A stretch of 64,000 bases of DNA from Luzula sylvatica (taxonomy: Eukaryota; Streptophyta; Magnoliopsida; Poales; Juncaceae). Both the position numbers and the translations under genes were made by a program. Below are positions 13,460-23,753 of this stretch, piece by piece. The stretch is taken from assembly GCA_946800325.1 (NCBI GenBank), contig OX326958.1, positions 63,902,366 through 63,966,365 of the forward strand, given 5' to 3'. How positions within the stretch are numbered: the stretch's first letter is position 1; each line of letters begins with the position of its first letter. The notes under the pieces are model-generated. The model was not told the origin of the DNA. It did not search any database and saw nothing but the letters and a program-made list of their open reading frames with translations.

Positions 13460-14040
13460 CTGTTTTTCTGCACCCTTTCGGTATTTCATTAGAACGACAC
13501 TAATACTTCGCTCAAATGAACTATATTACAACATGAAAGTTCTAGATAATCTCATTATCTAACTAACCCAATTTGAACCATTCAAATCGGAATTTTCTAC
13601 TGAAAGTTATAGCAGTTTTAGTAAAATACGAACAAATGAAAAGGTAAGTTTATCCAATAGACACCTTTTCAACCAGAAAACTACAAACACCTTTTCAGTA
13701 TTCTGTTGAAACAAAAATATTAAATTGTTCCAACCGACTTTGAACGTGAACGAAAATTCTATATAATCTTATTATCTAACTAACCCAATTGGATTGGACT
13801 CAATTGGAGTTTCTATGCGACATATACGGACGTTTTAGTCTCTGTATGTCAAACAGTCGCACCCTTTCAGTATTTCAAAAAAACGACACTGATAATTCGT
13901 TCAAATGAAAAAACTTTCTGTATCAAAGTCATAGATAATCTCATTATCTAACTACGCCAATTTGATCCAATCAATTTGGAGTTTCCCAACTGAAAATTAT
14001 CTTAGTTTTACTCACTGTTTCGTATTCTAATTTTCTGCAG
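13460..14040 (-). repeat. U3-like modules duplicated in the element A leader
   Basis: Three imperfect copies of the module also found in the LTR U3: a caccctttc(g/a)gtatttca segment, a GATAATCT-ATTATCT palindrome (13548, 13769 and 13930 regions) and an AACCCAATT segment. They sit between the primer site and the gag remnant. Element D lacks them and has a minisatellite at that position. Confidence 0.75.
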
Positions 14041-14278
14041 ATTTTGCCGTTTCTTCCGTTTTCGCTCGTTTCTGAAACGATAAATCATGAAACCTTTTCA
14101 CGATAATTCCTAGATACTCTCAATCAACTTTTGATCGATCTCTAGCGAATTCCACATGTGATTTTAACGGAATTTGACTTTCTCTATATGTAACATCATG
14201 CAAACGGGTACGAACTTTGATAACCCGTGCGTATATCTAATATACGACTATGATTCGACCCTCGAATCGATGGCGATC

Positions 14279-14290
14279 GCTCTGATACCA
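14279..14290 (-). promoter_or_regulatory. Element A primer binding site
   Basis: Reads TGGTATCAGAGC on the minus strand, 1 nt inside the 5' LTR that starts at 14292. This sets the orientation of element A. Confidence 0.9.
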
Positions 14291-14291
14291 C

Positions 14292-15281
14292 TGAAGGAGA
14301 ATATCCTCGATTCCGGGCCCGCGCAGCGGAACGAAGGCCCGGTCCGATTCTCCGATTCCCGAGATCACGCCATGACTTCGAGGGTACGATGCGAATAGAA
14401 GGATAGATCTATACCATCGTGAAATTGATCACGCACGAAGGGTTGATCGCCGCCTTCTATCTCCTGTCACGTTGGTGACAATCCGCGCGTCCCATACCAC
14501 GCGTCTTTCACCGTTCGTTGGCCGTCTTCTCACTCCTTGGGTCGATCACAATCTAAGAGCCACAATTGTCGCTCCTCTACTTGTATCCACCGTGAGTCGC
14601 AAGACGTCGGTCGCGGATGCACCTGCCTAGACGATGCACCGGCGAACTTGCTCGATCTAATCGATTCTCTATTACTCGAGAAACTCCTTTCTCGATTTCT
14701 CTCTTTACACCCTTTCACTCAATAGAAAGTTGTATCTCAATTATTCTGGAAAATCTCCTGGATATTCTGAATAAGATTGCATTAACTTACATAGTGATGA
14801 GAGAGAAAGTATCCTATTTATACCTAATAGGATCAGGATTAGTCAAAAGGCATGTATATCCAATATACACCCTCTCACACAGAAAACTGCATGAACCTGG
14901 TCAGTATTCTGTCATTTCGAAATTGGTAAATTTCTCAGACAGAAAATCACCCAACATGAAAGTTGTATATAATCTAATTATCTACATAACCCAATTTGGC
15001 CCAGCCCAATTGGAGTTCGTATACAAAAGTTATGACTGTTTTACTAACTGTATGTCATACTGTTGCACCCTTTCGGTATTTCACATAAACGACACTAATA
15101 CTTCGTTCATATGAAATATATTTCTACATGAAGGTTATAGATAATCTAATTATCTATCTAACCCAATTTGAACCATTCAAATCGGATTTTCCCACTGACA
15201 GTTATGGCCACGAATGTACGACTACATTCGTTTATCCTTGTGTACACTTTTACGGTTGATCCTGAAACTGTATTTCCTTCA
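14292..15281 (-). repeat. Element A 5' LTR (right in window)
   Basis: 990 bp, nearly identical to 6935-7924. Short frames of 62 and 165 codons recur in the LTR copies but have no recognisable domain and are probably chance. Confidence 0.95.
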
Positions 15282-15286
15282 GTTTC

Positions 15287-18108
15287 AGCCCATACAAAGC
15301 CTTCTTCAATTTGTACAACTTGTTGTCGTCTTCTTCAACCACAAATCCTTGCGGTTGCTCCACGTAGACCTCTTCTTTCAACACGCCATTTAGAAAAGCA
15401 GATTTCACATCAAGTTGGTATAGTTTCCAACCTTTATGCGCCGCCAATGCAATCAACAAACGAATCGTCTCGTGTCTTGCCACCGGCGCAAACATCTCTT
15501 GATAGTCGGTACCGGGTTGCTGAGAGTATCCTTTTGCAACTAGTCTCGCCTTATATTTTTGAACCGATCCATCCGGATTCATTTTCGTCTTATAGATCCA
15601 CTTTAAACCGATTACACATTTCTCGTTCGGTTTCTCGACTAACTCCCAAGTCTCGTTTTTCTCAATCATCTTTATTTCTTCTTCCATCACTTTTCTCCAT
15701 ACTTCTTCTTGAACCGCTTGCTCGAAATATGTCGGCTCTACTACACAAAAATTACAATTCATATAGATTTCACTCAATCTTCTCATTTTTACCGGCGTTG
15801 GTTTTCGTGTGGAGGGACTCGACGCGATATTTGTTGGAGGAGACTGCGGTATTTCTTCTTCTTCTTCTTCTTCGCTTTCATCTTCATCATTATTTTTCTC
15901 AACTCGCGGCTCGGATTGTTTTTCTTCTACTACAACCGGGACATCGTCAACTCCTTTTTCCTTCCAATTCCACTTATCCTTTTCATTGAAAATCACATCG
16001 CGACTCGTTATTATTTTATTTCTTTTCAAATTAAAGAGTCTATAACCCTTTGATTGTGAGCTATAACCCACGAAGACACATTTTTCTCCTTTTTCTTCAA
16101 GCTTGTGTCTCATCTCTTTCGGAACATGCGCGTAGCAAATAGATCCGAAAATTCGCAAGTGATTGACCGATGGTTTTCTTCCACCGGACCATAATTCAAA
16201 CGGCGTTTTATCTTTCACCGCTTTTGTCGGACATCGATTTAACAAATAAACCGAGGTACTCGTTGCCTCGGCCCAAAAATTAGTCGGAAGTCCCTTCTCA
16301 TTCAACATCGCTCGTGACATCTCAACGATTGTCCGATTCTTTCTTTCGGCAACACCATTTTGCTCCGGTGTATATCCAACCGTCAATTGTCTCTCCAAGC
16401 CAATATCTTCTCAAAATTTGTCGAACTCTTTAGAGTTGTATTCACCGCCTCGATCACTTCGTAACTTCTTGATGAAGCATCCACTTTGCCTCTCAACCAT
16501 CCTTTGAAACTTCTTGAAGATAGAAAACGCATCGGATTTTTGTTTAATGAAATAAATCCAACACATCCTCGAGTAATCGTCTATGAAGATAATAAAATAT
16601 CGGTTACCGCCTTGTGAAGGTGTCTTCATCGGACCACAAACATCGGTATGCACTAGCTCCAATGGTTTTGTCGCCTTCCATGCGTTTTCTTTCGGAAATG
16701 ATTCTCGGTGTATTTTACCGAGAGCACACGCCTCACACACATCATCCTTGTCTTCAATATTCGGTAAACCGTAGACCATATTTTTCTTACTCAAGAATTT
16801 CAAACTCCCAAAATTCACATGGCCGAGCCTTTTATGCCACAACCACGACACATCTTCCGCACCGGCTGCCAAAGCGACAAATTTCGATGCTTTTAGAGTG
16901 AGAGGAAAATTTTGATTTTTCTCCATTTTAATATTTGTTATTACTTGACTTCCGTTTTTCTCCTTCTCAAAAATTCTGCAACAATCGCTTTCGAAATGAA
17001 CCGTGTGTCCATTCTCTACCAATTGTCCAACACTCAACAAATTTTGCGCCAACTCCGGAACAAACATCACATCTCGAATGAACATCCGACCTTTCTTCGA
17101 CTCAATCGCAATCGTTCCTTTTCCTTTAGATCGAACAACTGCACCATTTTCCATGGTAATTTGAGTAGTCGTCGTCTTGTCGATTTCGCTAAATACCGAT
17201 TCGATTCCGGTCATATGGTTGCTACACCCGCTATCGACATACCATACATCATTCTTCTTCTCAAAGGCTGTTCGACACGCGTAGAAAATATTTTCGGTGT
17301 CGACTTTTTCTTCGGTATAGTTGGCTTGTTCATTCTCTTTAACTCGGCAATCCTTTTTCATATGGCCGAACTTCTTGCAATTGTAGCATCGAGGCTTCCC
17401 TTTATTCCAACAATATTTTTCGGCATGAGTCGAACTTTTGCACACACCGCACCATCTCTCTTGGTTATTTTGGTAATTGCTTATACCTCCTCCTCTTCCA
17501 AATCTTCCTCGACCTCGACCTCTACCTCTACCGTTTCGACCACCACGAAATGATTCTTCCTTAACCGTATTTTGGTTTGATGATTCGGTTACGGCAGTTT
17601 TTGATTGGAACGCACTCTCCAAAGATTGCTCGGTGTCTTGATTTAATCATTGTTCGTGCCTCTCTAAAGAACCCATCAAGTCGTGCACACTAAGAGTCGG
17701 TAGGTCTTTGGTTTCTTCGATAATAGACGTCATGTTGTTGTATTTTGAAGAAAGGCTAATAAGTATTTTTTCGCAAACCGATTTATCGGTCAAATTTTCG
17801 CCAAAGCCTTTTATTTGGTTTACCACTTCCAAAATATTCGAGAAAAAATCTTTGAGGGTATCGTTCTCCTTCATCTTCAAGTTTTGGAATTCCCTCTTAA
17901 GCGTCAAGAGTTTAACCGTCCTCACTTTTTCGTTTCCTTGAAATTCTAGTTGCAAAATCGTCCACGCTTCCTTCGAAGTTTTAGCGCCAATTATTCGCGA
18001 AAATAATTTATCCGAAATTACTTGTTGTATCAAGTATAAGGCTTTTGCATCTTTCTTCTTATTTGCTTTCAACGCATCGGACGTTTCTCCTTCTTTTTCC
18101 GTGTCCAC
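15287..18108 (-). pseudogene. Copia element E gag-pol, N-terminal part with three stops
   Basis: The frame runs from gag (17647-18108, UBN2-like) through an RG-rich stretch and CCHC knuckle (CYNCKKFGHMKKDC). Next come the protease (YVDSGCSNH) and GAG-pre-integrase (WHKRLGHVNFG), then the integrase with DRGGEY and [11 protein letters not shown]. The RT N-terminus ends at KKALYGLK (15287). Three in-frame TGA codons interrupt it: upstream of 18108, between 17647 and 17622, and after KEFDKF near 16408. The stop near 16408 replaces a residue that is Cys in element F. The frame continues in 6172-6934 beyond element A. E is older than A and no longer coding-competent. Confidence 0.93.
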
Positions 18109-18304
18109 TCATTCTTCTACTATTTCCCATAGATCTTGCGCGATCAAAAGAGTCTTCATTTTAATACTCCAATAATCATAATTTTCGCCATCGAAAATAA
18201 GTTGCGAAACTTGTGGGAGCCCGAAAACACCGCCTTGGTTTGTTATGGCTTTCTCCTTCTCCAAACTTCGTCAAACTCACTCTCGCAAACACTCGTAAAC
18301 AACC

Positions 18305-18320
18305 GTGGCTCTGATGCCAA
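18305..18320 (-). promoter_or_regulatory. Element E primer binding site
   Basis: Minus strand reads TTGGCATCAGAGCCACGG just inside the LTR. This is the initiator-Met primer motif with one change (TGGcATCAGAGC). Confidence 0.75.
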
Positions 18321-18322
18321 TT

Positions 18323-18780
18323 TGTTGGAAATTACTATTGATCTCCTTTATTTTGTGGATTGGGAAGAATAGGGGATTAATATCAAAAAGTCAAAGACTT
18401 TATACTGCTACAGCACACACGAGAATGGAATGGCTCTTCTTTACTTTATATTGCTACAGTACACGAGAGAGAATGGACACAGAGAGCCAATAGCTCTTCT
18501 TTCTTTATTATATTTCTTCTGTTGGTAATTGATACATCACGCACACATACATATTTATAGATATGCTTCACATCCTCTCAATACACCATATCACACATAC
18601 ATCATAATCTATCCAAACTCTAGACACTTCTATTTTAATAGATACCTATTTATTACAAGATACATCTCCCTTAATTAATCTAGACACTTCTAATAATTAT
18701 CCTAATTATCCTGCCCATTAATTAAATATATTATTATTAATTAATTTATAAAGCATTAAATTTAATACTTGGCACCAACA
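18323..18780 (-). repeat. Element E 5' LTR
   Basis: 458 bp, starting TGTTGG and ending CCAACA, which are exact inverted ends. WAK sequence begins at the next base. The partner LTR is missing, so the target duplication (gatga on this side) cannot be confirmed. Confidence 0.88.
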
Positions 18781-19301
18781 GATGAAGACCAATTTGCCAC
18801 TATGGTGCAAGGAACTCGCGGTTATTTAGACCCTGAATATTTGAATATTTACGGACTGGCCAATTAACGGTTAAAAGTGATGTGTATAGCTTTGGCGTTG
18901 TTCTTCTGGAGCTCCTTACCGGTAAAAAAGCACTTTGCTTTGACGAGTCTGGAGAAGACAAAACGCTATCTTCAAGGTTCCTATCAGCAATGAAGGATAA
19001 TAAGCTTGAAGAAATTTTGGATGCTGAGATAGTGAATGAAGAGGATATGGACTTGATCAAAAATGTAGCCAAGCTAGCAAAAAAATGCTTGCAAATGGAA
19101 GGAGAAAAAAGGCCTGAAATGAAAGAGGCTGCTGAAGAGCTTGATAGAGTCAGAAAAATGATGAAGCATCCAAAGGGGGGAAAAATTATTGAAAAGAAAG
19201 AGAGCTTCCTTGCAAGGGGTGAATCATCAAAAAGCCACGAGATAGAAATAACTTGTCATTATAGCTTGGAGACCAAAGCTATTTGGGACATTGGGAGATG
19301 A
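18781..19301 (+). pseudogene. Wall-associated receptor kinase, kinase C-lobe fragment
   Basis: The translation gives DEDQFATMVQGTRGYLDPEY (activation segment and P+1 loop). After a frame change it continues VKSDVYSFGVVLLELLTGKK, the conserved F/G/H-helix region, then a normal WAK tail ending at 19301. An exact 8-bp tandem duplication (gaatattt, 18835-18842 and 18843-18850) falls right after DPEY and causes the frameshift, giving a stop a few codons later. Without the extra 8 bp the frame would be continuous. The piece upstream of DEDQF is lost, and copia element E abuts the gene at this point. The 5' fragment of the same gene type is at 1081-1602. Confidence 0.92.
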
Positions 19302-20113
19302 TTATTACCTAATTAAGTGGTTTTTTTACCTATCAATTTGCATTTGTGTGTTAAAGAAGAACCAAGTGTGGTCTCTTTCTTGCTGAGTACATAACTCGAT
19401 ATGGATTTTTGTGTGTGGTTGGCAATTTTCTATTTTCATTTGAGTGATATTTGAAGAGATTGGCAATGTATCTTGATTTAAATCGAATAATATATGTTTG
19501 ATTTTTAATTATATAAAGACATTGGAATTGTATCTTGATTTTTAGGTATTTATAAAACTGGAAGTGTATCTTGATTTAATTTACATAATAGGGGGGATTT
19601 CGGGTACGCCCCTCTTTCTTTTTCGTTCATTCGTTCGTTTATTCCTTTTTCTTTTTTGTTCTTCTATATAGCAGTGCAAATTTAGTACCTTCACATGATT
19701 AATCGATGGCATCATAACAGAAAAAGTGTAGTAACTTCATCTGAAGTAATCAGTAATATAGGCCGTGCACATGCCCAAAGAACTCGGCGCCGTACCGATA
19801 AGGCCTCACCAAGTCAAAATTGTATTCTTCAAATTATGCAACATAAGTGGCACAGGCTAGAAATCATCAAATTATTTAGTCCATCCATTTATCATGTTGT
19901 ATTGTGATGCAAATAATAAGAAAACAGCAGATCATTGATAAGAAAAAAAAATGTTTTAACACACCAAACAAACAAATATTCTGCGAAGCCCACCAGTTCA
20001 TACCAAATAATTCTGTTTTCACCAACAAAAACATCTCAACAAGTACTAATATCTAAATAAGCCAGAAAAACGATACCTAATAAAACAAGCGATTATTTCT
20101 CTCGATAAATCAA
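19302..20113. other. Intergenic spacer between WAK fragment and CNX5 3' end
   Basis: AT-rich, with a pyrimidine-rich tract near 19610-19660. No gene, repeat boundary or RNA gene seen. It presumably holds the 3' UTRs of both neighbours. Confidence 0.6.
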
Positions 20114-22947
20114 TCAATATACGGGAAATTTAGGATCAATTTCTTTAGCCCAAGACTCCAACCCCCCAATTATATCCTTTGCAGACACGAATCCCTTCTT
20201 ATGCAAAATCTCAACTGCAGTCTGAGACGTGTTGCCTCTTCGGCAAATAACATATAATTTCGAATCGTTCAAAATCGAATTTAATATCGGTAGTTCATTT
20301 TCCAAATCATTTAGTGGAATATTCACTGATTTAGGGAGTGATGTGATTTTGAAATGATGAGCTGGCCTGACGTCCAATAGCACGTGAGGCTCGCTCTCTT
20401 CGATTATTTGTTTGTATTCTTTGGTTGTGATTCTTGCATTTTCAGGAAGTATTTTAACTGGTGGACGTGTCTGCATTAAAATTACGGTATTAAAATAAAT
20501 GAACATTTGTAGATTGATAATAACACGGACAAATGATTCGAATATTACCTTGTCAGACATTGGAGACTGAGTGAAATTTTCATAATCAAATTTCTCGAAA
20601 TCTTGTTTGGCGAAAGTCGAATTGTCTCCACATATCGTGCAAGTTGAAGATCTTCCTCGAATTTTTACCTATGAATTGCCAATCATATATCAATAATTTT
20701 TAATTACGCCCTATCCTTAATCAATGTAAGTAAAATAACTTAATTAAAAAAAAAAGGTTACTATTCTGAAACGAGAAGATAGAGCATCGAAAAGAAGCAT
20801 TCTTGAACAAAGAGGTTCACCAATAGAAGTGGCGACCTTTATTGCCTCTAGAGCCTGCATGCATCCAATAATTCCAGGCACTATATCACATTAAAATACA
20901 CATATTTCATTGATTAAGAATATATCACGAAAATGCATACCTTTATTTGCAACAATATTAAATTAACTCTCAAACTTTAATGGGAGTCCAAAATGAGTAA
21001 ATTCCAAGTTTGCAACGCTACAATCTTTTTTTCTATAATTAGGTTCAAGATTGAAAAAATAGATTAAATAAGAATAATTAGGTTACGTACCAACACCAAG
21101 AACGCCACTATCGGAGCATCTCTGACAAGCTGCCGAGGGCGGTGGTGTCGGGAAAAGACACCGATAGCATGGACTTCCTTTGTAATTATAAACAGTTAAC
21201 TGAAATATCGATATAACAAATTCCAAGTTAATACGACAAAAATTAAAATAGAAAAATGAAATGAAATGATGCAATATTTATTTGTTAATCAATAGGAGTT
21301 CATATACCTGTCCTTCCAAACCTAGGGCTGCACCAGATATAAGCGGCTGGAAAAGGAAAAGGAGGAAAAAAACAAATTAATTTATGACAAAATTTTCGAA
21401 AATATTTCGAGAGAGTAAACTAGAAAGAAGAATGCATACCTTTTTGAGGACGACACAACAATCACTAATCATGTAACGAGTCGGTAGATTGTCCGTGGCG
21501 TCGACAACTATGTCATATCTTTTATCATTTCATTCAGCCTTGGAAAATATATATACAATTATAAAAGAAAATAATTGCAAATAACGATACCAGTCTCCCA
21601 AAATTTGCAGTTTTGCCCACATTAGCATTAATATTAAGCCCTGATTATTTTTCAATTGTGCAATTTGATCCAAATTTCATAAAACTAATTCTAAATTTAA
21701 TTCAAAGGATACTTATCCACGATATCGAGAGCATTCGAAGGGTGCAACAACTCTTGATGCTCTACCACTTTTATAGAAGAATTAATCCTATGTTATGAAA
21801 TAATAAAACAAAATCAAAATTATTCCCAATTATTTTCTGATAAAAGAAATTATAAATTCAAAATGTGACTATAATTACTTACGCTCGACAAGCTGCAGCT
21901 GCTGACTGTACTTTTGGCTTCCCAACATATACTTCTGCGTGTATAATCTGAAAAAAAAAAGAGAAAAATAGTATTACATATATTTCATATATTTCATAAA
22001 TTATAGACTATAAGTAACTTAAAAAATATTCAGAGAAGTTAAATCAACACAAAATCTTTAAAACATAGGGCGAGAAAACAAACCTGACGATGAAGATTAT
22101 TAAGCTCAACAATATCACCATCAACAATACCTACACAACCTATAAAAAAAGAAAATCCATAATTAGGTAAAAGGCTTCACACAATTTCAAATAAATCTAT
22201 TGATAGAAGATATATATAACTTTGGAAAATTAAAGAAAAGTATACCAACACCACAAGCTGCGAGATACAATGCAACGGGGGATCCGAGGCCTCCAGCTCC
22301 AATAACCAGTATTGATGACTCGGATAGCTTCCTTTGCCCTATACAATTAGATAGAAAAAATATAAATATCTTCGTCTTAATCATAACACAAAATAGGCTG
22401 GTCAATTTTTTTAATAATTAATATAAAAATATTTTATCTAACATTTGCTCTCAACAAAGAAAGTATAATTAGACATGATCGCAATTTACTAAAAAAAAGG
22501 CCTGATTAGAGTTAATCACAATTTACTAAAAAAAGGCATAATGAAATTCGCCAGCTTGGTACCCGCGAATCCGATAGTATGCCAAAGCCCAAATTACCAA
22601 CAAAAAAAAACTAGCATTTACCAGTTATAAGTAAGGTTCAACATAAAGATAAAAGGAAAAAGACCTTCTACACCGAAATCAGGAAGGAGGAGATGACGAC
22701 TGTATCGATAAATCATGTCAGAGCTCAAGCCATTACTCGAAAGAGCAATTGCACAAGACGCAAATTCATCCCCAAATTCATCCCCAATAGGGCAACCAGA
22801 GTTCTCCTTCGATTCGGAGACTGGAGAAGAAGAGACGCCGTTATGGAGCTGAGATTCCAGCGAACTTATTCGCGTCTCTATCTGCTCCTTCTCCAACTTT
22901 AGTCTCTCTATCTCGGTACGGATCGACTCTTCCGACTGCGACGCCAT
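20114..22947 (-). CDS. CNX5: Adenylyltransferase/sulfurtransferase MOCS3 (CNX5/SIR1, UBA4 family)
   Basis: The protein activates the ubiquitin-like carriers MOCS2A and URM1 by adenylation and loads them with sulfur, for molybdenum cofactor synthesis and tRNA 2-thiolation in the cytosol. My exon model, 5' to 3', is 22947-22665, 22338-22246, 22139-22084, 21947-21883, 21787-21713, 21518-21440, 21346-21308, 21199-21091, 20880-20762, 20668-20549 and 20470-20114. All junctions are GT-AG and the sum is 1395 nt, 464 aa, the family's length. The N-terminal coiled coil is followed by the nucleotide loop GAGGLGS (108-114) and VVDATDN (195-201). Zinc ligands are C241, C244, C316 and C319; the E1 cysteine is C258 in CSDSGVLG. 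The C-terminal rhodanese domain has active-site C422 (CRRGNTSQ). It appears intact. Confidence 0.96.
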
Positions 22948-23753
22948 GGAATGGGAGTGCGCACGCAGGAGCCGAGGTCAACAAGGAAAGCTCTTTTGTC
23001 CGATATATTTTTTATATGTCGAATCCAGAAAAGAAAAAGCCCAATTTGGGGGATTTACATATTTACCCTCTCTTAAATTTAAAATTACATATTTACTCTT
23101 TCTTAAAATTAAAATATCATATTTATTTTTTCATACATCTAAAATATTATATTTATCGACCATTCAATTTTTGGTTCAAATTAACGGTCAACTATTTTAT
23201 CATTTACATATTTTCCCTTATAAAATCCAAATTATGAAAAAAAAACAGAATTTTTTTTAAAAAAAACAATAAAAAAAAAATGAATTCTAACCCATGCAAA
23301 ATAATTAATTATCATATTTTTCTAAAAATTTCAAAATTAAAACTAACAAATGTTTAACAAATCAAGTATCATATTTTCCAAAATAATTCCAAAATTCAAG
23401 TCTAATATTTCTATGGGTTAGCTCTTCAAAGTATTTTCGATGGTCATTTGCATGATAAGGAAAAAAATGTGAACACATTCAGTTAAACTAGAGAAATTGA
23501 AAGACAAAAAACCTATGGCAAGTTTATTTAAAATATAGAAGAGAAATTGAAGGAGAAAAAAGAATATTATTTAAGGTACACTTTTTGAAGTAAATAAATA
23601 CAATCACCAAACAGTTTTTTCCAACAAAACTACTTTCACAAAAAAACATTCAATGAGTATTCTGCTCACTTGTGGCCCAAAAAGTTCGCAATTAGTAAAT
23701 GAATTGTGAATTGCTGTTTTATTGATTCTTTTCTAGTATCACATTCCATTTTG
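22948..23753. other. CNX5 5' flank and SCPL-1 3' flank
   Basis: The first 90 bp is moderately GC-rich and probably holds the CNX5 promoter and leader. From about 23040 the sequence is AT-rich with repeated acatatttac/atcatattta motifs. From about 23280 it is recognisably similar to 51770-51920 and 52520-52820, downstream of SCPL-2, so the tandem duplication starts around here. No gene seen. Confidence 0.55.

Larger units (their letters stand above)
6935..15281 (-). mobile_element. Element A: complete LTR retrotransposon nested in element E
   Basis: 8347 bp, bounded by TGAAGG...CCTTCA, with a perfect 5-bp target duplication gtttc (6930-6934 and 15282-15286). The LTRs are 6935-7924 and 14292-15281, 990 bp each. 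By eye they differ at about 4 sites, all transitions. The primer site lies next to the right-hand LTR and the polypurine tract next to the left-hand LTR, so the element reads on the minus strand. The 6.4-kb interior contains only decayed copia gag-pol. It is colinear with element D. I infer a non-autonomous element that inserted recently. Confidence 0.95.

Noticed and set aside
14537..15114. 62- and 165-codon frames recurring in the LTRs
   Set aside because: They recur because the LTRs are repeated. They have no recognised domain and overlap open frames on the other strand.
15168..15989. 273-codon plus-strand frame
   Set aside because: It runs from the element A LTR into the antisense of element E's gag-pol across the insertion junction, so it is a chance chimera.
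16912..17553. 213-codon plus-strand frame
   Set aside because: Antisense of element E's protease and zinc-knuckle region; no plausible protein features.
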